From assembly GCA_949825065.1 (NCBI GenBank), contig OX463849.1:43087234-43151233 (forward strand): a stretch of DNA of 64,000 bases, given 5' to 3'. The notes beneath the pieces are model-generated. The model ran no database searches, was not told the DNA's origin, and saw nothing but the letters and a program-made list of their open reading frames with translations. This DNA is from Odontocerum albicorne (taxonomy: Eukaryota > Arthropoda > Insecta > Trichoptera > Odontoceridae). The translations under genes and the position numbers were made by a program. Below, in pieces: positions 44,841-55,520 of this stretch (position 1 is the first letter of the stretch; each line of letters opens with the position of its first letter).

Positions 44841-44857
44841 TCAACATAATGGACCTC

Positions 44858-45110
44858 ATAATTTATTTTTATCAAACACTGTTTATGCCACTTTTTTGTG
44901 ACGGTATAATCCTACCGGTTTCAAGGCTTTCACCTCATCTTCAGGGGACCGCAAACAAGACGTCTTGTTTGCGCTCCCCTGAAGATGAGGTGAAAGCCTT
45001 GAAACCGGTAGGATTATACCGTCACAAAAAGTGGAATAAACAGTGTGTGATAAAAATAAATTACAATGTCTTTAAACCTCCACAACGTTAATGCCTTAAC
45101 TATAAACAGC
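44858..45110 (+). mobile_element. Palindromic retro-like element, copy 2, with 14-bp target-site duplication
   Basis: Flanked by exact ACATAATGGACCTC at 44844-44857 and 45111-45124. The arms (TCAAACACTGTTTATGCCAC... to ...CACCTCATCTTCAGGGG) are near-exact inverses around GCAAACAAGACGTCTTGTTTGC. The right end adds the unpaired ACAATGTCTTTAAACCTCCA, CAACGTTAATGCCTTAACTA. Long target duplications and a one-sided tail fit a retrotransposed, snap-back or twin-primed copy better than a DNA transposon. The family is not identified. The right arm contains CTGAAGA, GAAA and GTC in the order of a hammerhead core, but I cannot form stem I. Confidence 0.85.
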
Positions 45111-45195
45111 ACATAATGGACCTCTATCTTAGCTATATTTAGTAACACTCTTCCGATAAAACATTACACTAGTTTGACCAAAGCGTTATTCTGTA

Positions 45196-45305
45196 ACAAA
45201 CTGGAATCATTTTGCCTGTAGAGAATGTCGAGATAGAAGGTAGAAACACGTGTCTCAGGAATAAGTAATAAGTGGAATAACAAAGTAATTTATTGTTCGA
45301 TATAT
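45196..45305 (+). repeat. Dispersed repeat, second copy of 4134-4260
   Basis: CTGGAATCATTTTGCCTGTAG, AGAAGGTAGAAACACGTGTC and AAGTGGAATAACAAAGTAAT, TTATTG align in order with 4134-4260. It begins only 72 bp after the palindromic element's target duplication. Confidence 0.5.
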
Positions 45306-45360
45306 TTAAACTTCGTTTTAAGTTTTAAAAGGCTGTTATTGATTGTGCTTTTGCAATAGA

Positions 45361-45420
45361 ATCTTTCTGGCTGGTTGGAAGAGATTGCCACATGGCAATA
45401 AACTCGCCAGGTTAAAAAAA
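45361..45420 (+). mobile_element. SINE family A tail, 5'-truncated
   Basis: ATCTTTCTGGCTGGTTGGAA, GAGATTGCCACATGGCAATA and AACTCGCCAGGTT form the intact LINE-like tail with the ATTGCC-ACAT-GGCAAT hairpin. No tRNA-like head precedes it. Confidence 0.65.
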
Positions 45421-45429
45421 TTGAACCAG

Positions 45430-47720
45430 TCCTTATAAGATATCTGCATTTTGTTATTAGTAGTAATCCAACAGTAGTCTGTATTTAGTCGTTACAAGGA
45501 AGTTCATACGCATTTATTTTTATTTGGAGATCATTGTTTTTGAAGAGTAATATACTTCTACTTTTGATTTATACTTTCATATGTTTGAAGTGTATGCGTG
45601 CTTTGAACCTTAACAAAAAATATAAAATATTTATCTTAAATTAATCTCTCAATATGTAAGCTGTAATATTTTCGAAAGATTTATACTATAAAAATGCACT
45701 GAAATTTTTTGAATGCTTATTTAGCATAATTTTGGAAAACGTATTTTAACGGATAAATTAAATATTGTTTTGTTGTGAATCTGACATTTGGTTCTATCAT
45801 AAAGTTCAGTTAATTAATGAAAACTTTACTATTAAAATAAAATATTAAATCAACGGACAAAGCATCAACTGTATTTTAATATCAGAATATAACGTCTTAA
45901 GGAAATGGTCCCAAGCGAAGATACGCAAGGAGTCAATCCAAGGACATAGTATCCTTTGTTAACGGAATTGAGTTTAATAAGCTGCCACCTGCAGTATTCT
46001 TTTTGACTCTTTTCTTAACTTTAAAATTTACCCGTTTTATGTGTAAAATTTGAGAAAAAAACCTAATTTATAATGTGTCCTCTTTTAGAAATGCAAATTA
46101 AATACAAATATGGGTTTGATATTTTAAAAAATTAAAAAATACAGATTACTTTGTTATTAATGAATATATTTTATAAATTATCTTAGTAAAAATTTATTCT
46201 TATATTAATTTTCGTTAATTTTTTTAAGGGGTGGGGAACCATATTTACTTTCTATTTTCTTTTAATTTAACTGAACTTCTCGTGACATTACTTTTACTTG
46301 TCTTTATAAATTTGTATAATTTCTCCATATCTATCTCAAATTCTCTTTAATAGTTGACACTATATTTAGTTTAGTTTTGACGTACAGATTTTTGCAATTT
46401 TTTTTAACTTTAGGTGATATAATGTGTATACCGTATTTGAAATAACGCATGCGAGTTGTATCATTACAAGATGTACTCTTAAACCAGACTGCCACTGTTT
46501 TAATATTATTATTTTGAACCCGAAACTCCCACGAACATGATGAAAATCCCAACAACTGTCGTGAAAGACAGTGAATACTGGGAAATAAATCGAGACATGC
46601 CATGAAAAATCAATATCCACTTTTTAGTATCATCATTATCAAGAAGATATTTATTTTTATATCCATATCGATTTTTTAAATTAATGATATGTTTGGATAA
46701 ATTAAAGTTTTTGTATCCAATTATATGAAGTACTCTTATATGGGAAGTTAACACGGAGAAAAAGTTTTTCGATTTTATTTGAGTCATATTTTGACTACGA
46801 ATCATTTTATAAAACGTATTACTTGTGATAATAAATTCAAATATTCTATGGAGTTTTTAAAAAAAACAGCGATATATATTCTATGATCTTAACATAAATT
46901 CTTAGGACGGTCGATTTCGCTTATTAGGGCATTTTGAACTGTACAAAATACAGCGAAGGTTTATTTATAGGTTTACCTAAAACTATTGTTACAGTTTAAA
47001 ATCTTAAACTTGCATGCTAAGAAAAAGTCTTCTTTTTAATAGTTTATAGAACATCAATGAGTGTTTTTGATTTTTTTTTATTACTGACGTTTTTATGTCA
47101 TCGCATTAAATAAAATTAAAAATCAAATTAATATTGATTAACTTTATTTGAGTAATTTATATTGTTTTATGAGCCATTAAAAATAAATTTGAATTCAAGG
47201 TAAATGTAACACATTTATCGGCTTTTGATTAAGAATAGAACAAGGCCCCATTAAAAAAAAGTGTAGCTATATTTTGTATACTTTACAGGTATTAAAACAA
47301 CCATAGCATCGCCTGGCGAATAATTAAAACGTTCTGGGCTGAATGAGGGCACTGCACCCCGTCTGGAAGTTTTACTGGAGCCCTTGAGGGCCGTTTCATG
47401 TTTTTGTATGAATTAATTGCTTCAAGGGTGTCTTGTTTCGTCCTCGTCTAAACGGTCCAGTGGAAGAGGGTAGAATGTGATTAAATAGATATTTGACTGG
47501 TAAAGAAAATCAGGTGCAGTTTTTGTTTTTGAAATAAGTGTCTTCTCGTAAATCAATAATGATTAATTTAAATAAATTGAAAGGTGTGCAAATAAAATTA
47601 TTTTTGAACTTAAATTTCTCTGATGTATAACTTTGATTTACTGGTAGAACGTATTAAAGTGAAATTATGATTTTTTTACTGCCTCCTCTGTCTTGAATCA
47701 CGTTTTGTATTGTAGTTGTA
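45430..47720. other. AT-rich stretch with one G+C-richer patch
   Basis: No supported gene. 47325-47480 is G+C-richer, unique in the window, and not open for long in any frame. Overlapping minus-strand frames at 46331-46805 show no family features. Confidence 0.35.
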
Positions 47721-47724
47721 GTCA

Positions 47725-48068
47725 GTACAACCTAGCGGACTTATTGCTATGCAAACAACTCCTACAACCAATCAGAAAAATCTAAAAGAAGTCTTAAGTG
47801 AAAACTAAACTGGAATCCCTTTTTGAAAAGTTTTAGTACCAACGGGAATCGAACCCATTACCCTCGATTTAGAAGACAGGCCTCTGAGAGGAAGTACTTA
47901 ATCTAATGGTCGCAGCCACTAGCTTCTTATCCCTATACTCATATTTTGTATGTATATATTTAGATCGAAATATTTGTAATCTGCCAATAATAGTGGATAC
48001 GAATCCTGAGTTAGAGCGCCCTTAATGAGCGTTACCAACTAATCCATGGAAGTCGCCTCAATGACGTT
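47725..48068 (-). mobile_element. Dimeric SINE with two tRNA-like heads
   Basis: On the minus strand the first head reads GACTTCCATGGATTAGTTGG, TAACGC with box B GGATTCGTATCC. A ~90-bp A/T-rich linker follows, then a second head: GTGGCTGCGACCATTAGATTAAG, with box B GGGTTCGATTCCC. After that come TTTTCACTTAAGACTTCTTT, TCTGATTGGTTGTAGGAGTT and GCATAGCAATAAGTCCGC, the LINE-like tail. The second head and tail match the ordinary family A layout, so the first head is an addition. A diverged copy is at 32231-32610. Confidence 0.75.
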
Positions 48069-48069
48069 T

Positions 48070-48270
48070 CATGTAAAAAAAGAAAAAAAAACATTTTTAT
48101 AGTTTAATTTTGAATAAAAGCCTTAATTCAGTTTTTTGTGAGTTCCAGATTAAAACATAAATACACAAATGAGACGAAGAAAGGGTAAGAAAAATAAAAA
48201 TAAACGCGTTAAATTTCAAGGGACAAAAAAGGAAACAACCCAGTGAAATCCTTTTATTATTAGAATTAGC
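48070..48270. other. AT-rich spacer
   Basis: Nothing recognised. Confidence 0.3.
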
Positions 48271-48273
48271 ATC

Positions 48274-48277
<4 letters not shown>

Positions 48278-48329
<52 letters not shown>

Positions 48330-48331
48330 AG
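48278..48331. repeat. (GA)n microsatellite
   Basis: About 27 GA dinucleotides with one GATA interruption. Confidence 0.95.
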
Positions 48332-48334
48332 AAA

Positions 48335-48665
48335 CGCTTCCCTTATTAATACCAAGTCCCTGAGGAATGATTATTATTTATTGTCTCCAAAAGGAATTAT
48401 TCAAGCTAATAACTTTTGAGTCTGGGGCTATTTAAAAAGGGTTTGTTGGCTTAAGTTTTGACCTTTTTAGTGTCTAGGATGGCGCGGACCGACCTAGATT
48501 ACGCTGTAGATTAGACAACAAAGGGATTTAGCGAACCGCCAGTGCTTCTGTTGTTGGTGTGATTCTTTCATTTATTGCTTTGGCTATAAAAATCCTTCAA
48601 TTTTATCGAAGCATCGATTTATTTAATTGAGAAATTTCGTTGTCAAAACGAATATACTTGAATTA
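48335..48665. other. Unannotated stretch
   Basis: A G+C-richer segment near 48475-48560 shows nothing recognisable. Confidence 0.3.
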
Positions 48666-48669
48666 ATTA

Positions 48670-48945
48670 TGTTTTTAAATGCGAGTTTACATGCCAAAAA
48701 TAAGATTATGAATTCGACGATTATAAACTAAATATGATTGTACTCGTAAATACGAGAACTTATGCAAACGTGTGATTTAATTACGAGTTTATATGCAAAA
48801 ATATTGTAAATACAAGTATACATGAAAAATATGATTGTAAATACGAGTATATATGCAAAAGTATGATTGTAAATGCAAGCATATTAGCAAAACTACGAGT
48901 GTACCTTCAAAAAGACGATTAGTAATGCGATTATACATGTAAACA
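48670..48945. repeat. Degenerate ~30-36 bp tandem array
   Basis: Diverged units have the order ATTGTAAATACGAGTATATATGCAAAA. The word (T)ACGAG(T) followed by ATGCAAA/ATGCCAAA recurs about eight times (48680, 48755, 48782, 48843, 48875, 48896). It is one source of the window's TACGAGTA-like words. Confidence 0.6.
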
Positions 48946-49198
48946 AATCCAATTCATATTTTAACTACGAGATATTTTATAAAAATCAGTTGCTTCGTAT
49001 GTGTTTATATGGAAAAGTCGAACAAAAAAAAACAAAAACTATTCAATCCACATTTACAGAAGAGATTATTGAGGTGATGTCTAGTGTGATTTGTATGAGG
49101 TCGTATGGAATAAACTTTAAGACGTGATTTAATCATAAATTACCTTTTAAGCAGCTTTGCTATTTTTTTAACATGCATGATGGATCTTTGTTTTTTTT

Positions 49199-49378
49199 TA
49201 ACCTGACGAGTTTATTACACATGTGGTAATCTCTTCCAACCAACCAGAAATATGTTTTTATAGGCCCTAAGTATTAACCAGACTGGAACCATATTTAAAA
49301 AAATCTGGGTTCCAGCGGGGATCGAACCTGCAAGGATCGGCAGACAAGTGTCTTACCACCAGGCCATGGAGGTCGTCT
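49199..49378 (-). mobile_element. tRNA-derived SINE (family A), best-preserved copy
   Basis: The minus strand shows every part. The head is ACCTCCATGGCCTGGTGGTA, AGACAC (box A) and AGGTTCGATCCCCGC (box B). The body includes TCCAGTCTGGTTAATACTTA and GGGCC. The tail is TTTCTGGTTGGTTGGAAGAG, ATTACCACATGTGTAATAAA, CTCGTCAGGTT. Box B is perfect. Length is about 180 bp. It would be transcribed by RNA polymerase III and rely on a LINE for reverse transcription. Confidence 0.8.
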
Positions 49379-49437
49379 GTTTTTCTATGGACAGCAAAAA
49401 TGTTTTTTTGTCTTGGATCTTTTTTGATATTGGTTTG

Positions 49438-49659
49438 ACTGTTGAATTATTAACGTTTATTGAAAATTATCCCTTAGTAATTTTTGTCAAATAATCAGTT
49501 TTTTTATGTATGTATATTTGATTGTATTTACAAAAAGCATTTCAAAATGACTGTTGAATTATTAACGTTTATTGAAAATTATCCCTTAGTATTTTTTGTC
49601 AAATAATCAGTTTTTTTATGTATGTATTTTTTATTGTGTTTACAAAAAGCATTTCAAAA
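49438..49659. repeat. 111-bp tandem duplication
   Basis: GACTGTTGAATTATTAACGT begins both copies (49438 and 49549). They differ at only a few positions, such as TAGTAATTTTT versus TAGTATTTTTT, so the duplication is recent. Confidence 0.9.
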
Positions 49660-49664
49660 TTGAG

Positions 49665-49935
49665 ATGTTTTATAATTATATTATTATTGATATGAATAGG
49701 AGTGACAATTAACGATATTTTTTTATATATATAATACATCGCATTAAAAAAAGGTCAAATAAATACTTCTTATCATCGTTATTGAAAATTATTGTAAAAT
49801 TATATTTGTATTCACGATACCAGTGATACCACGATACCGTGAAAGCGATGTTTAAATCTATTAATATTTATTTATTATACTTAATCCAATATTTACAATT
49901 TAAGTCGTCTTAATGGAAATTCGAAACGAGGAGTA
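49665..49935. other. AT-rich spacer
   Basis: Nothing recognised. Confidence 0.3.
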
Positions 49936-49941
49936 CAAGTA

Positions 49942-50874
49942 CGAGGCGTATCCAGAAAGTAAGTATATGGAGGCTCTTACGACCGGATGGATTTTATTTT
50001 CGACATGTTGGCTACACTTCCGTGTAGCCTGACCCTTCCCCTCCGCAACGAGACCGGTTCGAGGTCGGTACGTTGAGAAGTGTCGACGCGACAACACGTT
50101 TCGTGAAAAATGTAAATCCCATCTCCCGCCAAGTTGAATCGAGTGGAGGCCGGGCAAGAGTTTTTGAGGCGCTGCAAACTCCATGAAGATAAATTTCTCC
50201 GCTCCATCGTTACTGGAGATGAAACTTGGGTTGCACACTACACGCCTAAAACCAAAAGGCAGTCTCAACAGTGGCGTCACACCTCTTCACCCTCCGCCAA
50301 AAAGTTCAAAACCACAATTTCAGCCAAGAAAATCATGGCATCCGTGTTTTGGGACTGTCAAGGCATAATTTTAATTGAATATACGCCTCAAGGGGAGACC
50401 ATCAACTCTGCAAGATACTGTGAGACCCTAAAAAAATTGCGGAGGGCGATTCAGAACAAGAGGAGAGGCATTCTGACAAAGGGTGTCTGCCTGTTGCACG
50501 ACAATGCCAGACGGAACTGCTCGCCTCGTTTAAATGGGTTGTCCTGAACCATCCCGCGCATTCCCCTGACCTAGCACCTTCAGATTACTATCTCTTTACT
50601 TCCCTGAAGCTGCACATGGGTGGAAAAAGGTTTTCAACCGACGAGGAGGTAAAGGAAGAGGTGGAGAAGTGGTCGGAGGGGTTGGCGGGAAACTACTTCG
50701 AGGAAGGCATCAAAAAGTTGATACCTCGCTTCACCACCTGCATTGAGAGGAATGGCGACTATGTCGAAAAATAGCTTACATATGTACTACGGTAACCACG
50801 TAATTTTTTTTGTTTAAATAAAAAAAAATGTAACCTACAAAAATTCAGTACACTTACTTTCTGGATATGCCTCG
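49942..50874 (+). mobile_element. Mariner-like element, deleted at the 5' coding end
   Basis: Terminal inverted repeats CGAGGCGTATCCAGAAAGTA (left) and the inverse of CGAGGCATATCCAGAAAGTA (right) are flanked by TA (49940-49941 and 50875-50876). At 933 bp it has lost most of the N-terminal DNA-binding region. It belongs to the same family as 16209-17114, with matching repeats and C-terminus. Confidence 0.9.
50134..50774 (+). pseudogene. Mariner transposase remnant, catalytic half
   Basis: The frame from 50134 encodes FLRSIVTGDETWVAHYTPKT (first aspartate), FKTTISAKKIMASVFWDCQG and GVCLLHDNAR (second aspartate). It then shifts frame near 50515 and continues as HPAHSPDLAPSDYYLFTSLK (third aspartate), ending FTTCIERNGDYVEK with a stop after 50774. 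So all three catalytic blocks of a D,D34D enzyme are present, but they are split by a frameshift and lack the DNA-binding domain. The protein would not bind its ends. Confidence 0.85.
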
Positions 50875-50879
50875 TACTT

Positions 50880-52145
50880 AACAATATAATAAGTGCTTAA
50901 CAAAACAAAGTGTCAAGTGACGAAGCGATCTCTTTACTTAATCATAAATTTAATATATTTTTCCTCGATGTTAAAAACATTCACTCTCTGCTAAAACATT
51001 CACTCTCTGTATATAATAATATACTTTCTAATCGGTTCATAATCTCAACGACCACATCAGCATCATATCAGACAAATCATTTTCACATACTTTTCATTCG
51101 CATCAGTCGTTGAATTACAAGTCGTTGGTGTGTTTATTTCGAAGAAAACTTTCTTCGGTTTACTTTTGTGAGCTTCCTGAAAATATCGATAAAACTCGTT
51201 AAATACTTTTCTATGAAATATTTCCTTCAACATCTACGCTATTACTTAATTTTCTTTTCGCAACAACCCCGATCATTTCTTATGTAAGGCATATAATTGA
51301 AAAATATAACGCTTTCTTCGTGCCGCCTGCGATGGCACACTCGAAGTAGAGGTTAGAGGTTTATTCGAAATGTAAAATTCATGAAAAATATCTTATTCAA
51401 CTAGTTTTCTGATTCAGAAAGGAAAAACGTGCGACTCTGATCAGATATTCAAAGTGTTTATTTTTGTTCTGAACAGGAAGGCGAAGGATATACCTATTTC
51501 TAGATTTGTAACAATAGAGTTTTTTTTCCGCGGTGAGTTTTTACTCATAAATTCAAATTTGACTCGCGAGAAAGCAAAGTTTAAGGCTTTGACTTGAGTA
51601 CGACAAGACCTTTAGATATAGCCATATATTTAAGCTCTTAGATATGAATTCAAACCCGGCAAACTTTTTAGGGACGAAAAAACTTTTAATTTGATATTCA
51701 CATTTTTAGTAAGAAAAAATAACTTAGAAATATTTGCGATCATTATTTATAAAAGTGGGACACGAGAAAATTTTTATATTTTCTATATATGTGGGTCACT
51801 TGTTTGTGAATTTTTTTAGAACATCATTTTCTTTCCTTCGGAACCCAGTTGAGTGAGAATTTGTCTTTTGATTTATTTCATCATCATCACTAACAGCATA
51901 ATTAAAAGATGCATTGCTTAAGGATATAACAAGTAATCTTCTATAATCCATCGATTCTTTTATGAATCTTTACAATTTATATATTTTTTCCAATAAATTT
52001 AATTCTTTTTTATCATACGATTAAAAAATTCTATATTTTAAGACAGTGTTTGCAGTTTTTTTGAAGAAGGAATTTAAAACATAAAGTATAATTATGTTAT
52101 GAAAAAATCTTAATTCACACTTCGTAAATATTTGAAGATAAATGG
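50880..52145. other. AT-rich stretch, no gene seen
   Basis: Nothing recognised. Confidence 0.35.
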
Positions 52146-52149
52146 TAGA

Positions 52150-52245
52150 TTAATACCGTGTCCCTATCAGGGTAGACAGAGATAAAAGATCCACTTAATT
52201 TATCCTAGCGCACATCTTTTGCACTTGTTGGAATACATTATTTTT
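52150..52245 (-). mobile_element. RTE-like LINE 3' end fragment
   Basis: CCCTATCAGGGTAGACAGAG, ATAAAAGATCCACTTAATTT and ATCCTAGCGCACATC match the order of the 3' ends at 41880-41998 and 53050-53120 (GTAGGCAGAGAG...TCTAAGCGCAC). Only this end is left. Confidence 0.55.
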
Positions 52246-52252
52246 ATTTAAA

Positions 52253-52271
52253 AGAGAGAGAGAGAGAGAGA
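52253..52271. repeat. (GA)n microsatellite
   Basis: About nine GA units. Confidence 0.85.
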
Positions 52272-52274
52272 ACA

Positions 52275-52995
52275 TAAATACTTGTCTAACGTATCCTTTC
52301 CATAAAACGTATAACTTATTATAAAATCATGTTGTTTGAATTATTGATATTTTGAATAGAAAATTCAGTTGTTTTTAAATTTAATTCCATGGTGCAAATT
52401 CTCTATTCAACGTTTTAGATTTGCCAACTAAAAAAAGTTTAACGCTTTACTGCGTAGAAACTTTTTCAACCGTGGGAAAAGATTTTGGAATTTATATAAA
52501 ATACTTCCTTTCCTTTAAACTTTTCCTCCTTATACTTCCTTGTTTATCCCACGAATCATCTGAGTATGTGAAACAGTTTCACTCTTTCTGGTGTTGTTCA
52601 CATTGGTGTAACAGCATTTCAGAGGTTCTGAGTGATGAAAATGTACTTGGGAGAAAGTTGGGTTCTAGGAAAGCGAAGTTTAGATTGAACAATATGATTG
52701 TATTCCTTTTTAGGAGCACTTGACAAACACGAGTTCTGGGTTTCTTCTTTGTTTTATGTACGTGACTTTCTTAGTGTGAATAGTGGAACATTTTTTTGAG
52801 AATATAATTTTTTTTTTTTAAACACTTTCACAACATCGATACATTGCTTATTATTTTACTACAGAAGAATTAAAATATTTTAAGACACTTTCTTACCAAC
52901 GCGGAAAATGTTGAATAAAAAAGTCCAGGCCAAAACTTTTTAAAAAATAATTAAAGGTTGACTTCAAACAAACTTTCCCGAAATACGCTTTCTAT
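52275..52995. other. AT-rich stretch, no gene seen
   Basis: A 100-codon plus-strand frame (52421-52723) is not recognised and is probably chance. Confidence 0.3.
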
Positions 52996-52999
52996 TTAA

Positions 53000-53640
53000 T
53001 TATTTACACTTCAATGGAAATTTAAGATATGTTGCGTACATAAATATCATCACTTCGTGCCCCAAGCGAGATAGGCAGAGAGAACAGATCTCCAAATTGT
53101 TATATCCATGCACTCCAAATGGTTTTACCTTCGTCGTCATGCACAATTTTATATTTTTCATACTTCTCACGTTATCTTCTTTCAAAATCGTGTCCATTTG
53201 ATTAAGCCACGTTTTATTCGGTCTACCTCTTCCACGCACTTCGTCCTATTCTGACTTGTATGTTATCTAAGTCATTCTTTCATCATTCATTCTCCCCACA
53301 TGTCCAAACCATCTTAATGCTTCATTCTTAATTTTTTTTAAATAATCCATTTTATCCATTCATTCATTTTTGAGTCATTCCGCATTCTTTAAAAAAGTGA
53401 TTCTACAAAAATTAGAACTTGCATCTCCACAGCATTAATCTTACTCTTGCCCTTCTTATTCCAAGTTTCACTTTCATACATTAAAGTGGACACCAACACA
53501 CTATTATGTATTGTCTTTTTGCTTCTGTTGATATTGCGTGGTTGTTATATATAACATTCATTGCTCCGTTTACCTTGTTTCTTGTCGTTACCCTTCTTTC
53601 AATGTCCCTTTCAACTCGCCCATCACAGGTAAAAAAATTG
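53000..53640 (-). pseudogene. RTE-like LINE C-terminal relic, uninterrupted
   Basis: Minus-strand blocks in order: STLMYESETWNKKGKSKINA (the 'LMYGSE-W' segment), LRWFGHVERMNDERM in a changed frame, then RGRGRPNKTWLNQMDTILKE. The last ~130 bp matches the 3' end of 41880-41998 (AGATAGGCAGAGAGAACAGA). At least two frame changes are present. It serves as the empty-site reference for the nested insertion at 42011-42366. Confidence 0.75.
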
Positions 53641-53644
53641 GCAC

Positions 53645-54440
53645 AGAAAACGGATCTCGTCAACCTTACCTACAGAAAAAACCCGGAGTCATTTTAAATG
53701 TGGAATAATATTTGTATAATAAATGTGGCTTATGAATGATTAAAGTAGGCCTACAAACGTATCCTCAATATTCGTTGTGCAGATTACCTATATATTACTA
53801 ATGTGGAAGTTCTTGTGGATTAACATGGTGTGACTTTTGTTACCCGTATTATTTTTTGTTTATTAACAATAAATTCTCTATAAAATGTTAGGTACATGCA
53901 AATTTTTTTTCAGCACTTGCTTTTATAGTGACGTAACCCTTTCAGCCGTGGTTACTTCGACCCGGAAGCAAAATCTTTTTTCCTCTCAAACCCATGACAG
54001 GGGACCACATGCCCATTATACTAATGAGAATAACATGTAAATATGTTTAATCGTAAAAACGTAAAAAAAACACTTATATACATTAAATTTTTGTTTAACT
54101 TAGTCCAATTACGCACAATGTTACTTAAAACAATGGCCATATTCAGGCTTTTTTTGCCGTGTTTGCTCTTGAATTAAAGCGTACTTCAACAAAATTAAAA
54201 GCTTTGTTGTAAAAAGGACCATAGTTTAGGAAGCATATTGCTTCTCATATAACTAGAGTTATGTGAGTGTCTTTTTATGGGCTGAAGGGAGCAATTTGTT
54301 TTGGTTATTATATTTATTGTCTAGAGGTTCTTTTTTGTGTCGAACATTGGATGTTTTTGTATACGTAAAGATTTATATTCATGTTATTGTTATTAAAAAA
54401 TAAGTTTACTTCTATTCTTAACTTAGTATTTAAATTGTGG
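53645..54440. other. Stretch without a supported gene
   Basis: ACCCTTTCAGCCGTGG near 53937 and GGGCTGAAGGGAG near 54280 are roughly inverted and could bound an old MITE, but no target duplication is visible. Confidence 0.25.
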
Positions 54441-54463
54441 TGCGACGTTTAATGTTCACATGT

Positions 54464-55213
54464 TCACACGAAGACCTGCAAAATAGTCTGGAAAGGTGGA
54501 GAAGAATCTTGGAGGACAATGGATTGAGACTGAGCAGAAAGAAAACAGAGTATCTGTACCTACCATTCGAGAACACAAATGCTGTCACTCCCGTAATGCA
54601 AATGGATGGAGAAACATTACCAAATTGTAACTGCTTTAATAATCTTGGGTCACTCATCCATAGCGATGGAGGATGTGCAACAGATGTAACACATATAATT
54701 AGTGTGGGATGGATGAAGTTTAGATCAATGACGGGAGTTCTATGTGATCCGAAAATGCCAGTAAAGTTAAAAGGAAAATTATACCAAACGATTGTCAGAC
54801 CCGCACTCCTCTATGACTCCGAATGCTGGACAATGTATAACTCTTACTCCAGGCAAATAGAAACTCCTGAAATGCGCATGCTAAAATGGTCAGCTGGTGT
54901 GTCCCTAAGAGACAAAATAAAAAGCTCACGCATTCGTGGAAGCCTAGGTGTTACAGACATCAACAGTAAGATGGAGGAGAGGCGATTGAGATGGTATGGG
55001 CACGTTGGACGCAGAGCACCCGATCACATTGTGAACCAGGTAATCTCCATGGATCTTTCTCGAATAACAACCAGAGGAAGACCGAAGAATTCATGGGTGG
55101 TGCAAAAAGATAACCTGATGCAGAGGCACGGCCTGGGGGACGTAGTCCGGGACAGAAGAGCATACAACCTGAGGACGAGGAGAGCCTACCCCAACAGTCT
55201 TCGCAGACAGTGA
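54464..55213 (+). CDS. LINE reverse transcriptase, post-catalytic and C-terminal part (frame intact)
   Basis: Open over about 249 codons from the first inserted base. SHEDLQNSLERWRRILEDNG and LRLSRKKTEYL are the helix after the FADD loop. CFNNLGSLI is the 'F-YLGS' segment, usually Y. RPALLYDSECWTM is the 'LLYGSE-W' segment. RIRGSLGVTDINSKMEERRL, RWYGHVGRRAPD and RGRPKNSWV follow. The catalytic FADD motif and the endonuclease are lost by truncation, so the fragment cannot mobilise itself. The ATG at 54437 lies in host DNA and is a chance start. Confidence 0.88.
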   Translation, partial: SHEDLQNSLERWRRILEDNGLRLSRKKTEYLYLPFENTNAVTPVMQMDGETLPNCNCFNNLGSLIHSDGGCATDVTHIISVGWMKFRSMTGVLCDPKMPVKLKGKLYQTIVRPALLYDSECWTMYNSYSRQIETPEMRMLKWSAGVSLRDKIKSSRIRGSLGVTDINSKMEERRLRWYGHVGRRAPDHIVNQVISMDLSRITTRGRPKNSWVVQKDNLMQRHGLGDVVRDRRAYNLRTRRAYPNSLRRQ

Positions 55214-55235
55214 GTTGGGATGGAGCCAGGGAGAA
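54464..55235 (+). mobile_element. 5'-truncated RTE-like LINE insertion with 17-bp target-site duplication
   Basis: A 772-bp insertion sits between exact copies of GTTTAATGTTCACATGT (54447-54463 and 55236-55252). It starts inside coding sequence and ends 22 bp after the stop in GGAGCCAGGGAGAA, with no poly(A). The perfect duplication and unbroken frame make it one of the youngest insertions here. It belongs to the same family as 35620-36087. Confidence 0.92.
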
Positions 55236-55254
55236 GTTTAATGTTCACATGTAT

Positions 55255-55515
55255 TAAATTTATTATTTTTCAACCATCCATCATTATAATTATTTTTAGA
55301 ATGTGGTTAGTTAATTTCAATTGGACAAATGAGGTCGTAACCTTTAAATATATTTTCATATAAAATTCTTTTTGGTTTTAGGAGTTACCTTTATTACTCT
55401 TATATTGTGCTTTTCATTAAGTTAACACATGTTTTTATTATTCTGGTGGTTTTTTTTACAAATTTAAGCTTTTTATTTGTTCTTACAAATCACTAACTAA
55501 AAATGATTATCAATA
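55255..55515. other. AT-rich spacer
   Basis: Nothing recognised. Confidence 0.3.
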
Positions 55516-55520
55516 TTATC

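Noticed and set aside
44958..45025. Confirmed hammerhead ribozyme in the palindromic element
   Set aside because: CTGAAGA, GAAA and GTC are in order, but stem I does not form and stem II has an unpaired base, so I list it only as a hypothesis.
46331..46805. Three overlapping minus-strand open frames
   Set aside because: They overlap in different frames, show no motifs and lie in AT-rich DNA.
53937..54293. Second piggyBac-like MITE
   Set aside because: The suspected ends (ACCCTTTCAGCC / GGCTGAAGGGAG) are short and imperfect, and no TTAA duplication flanks them.
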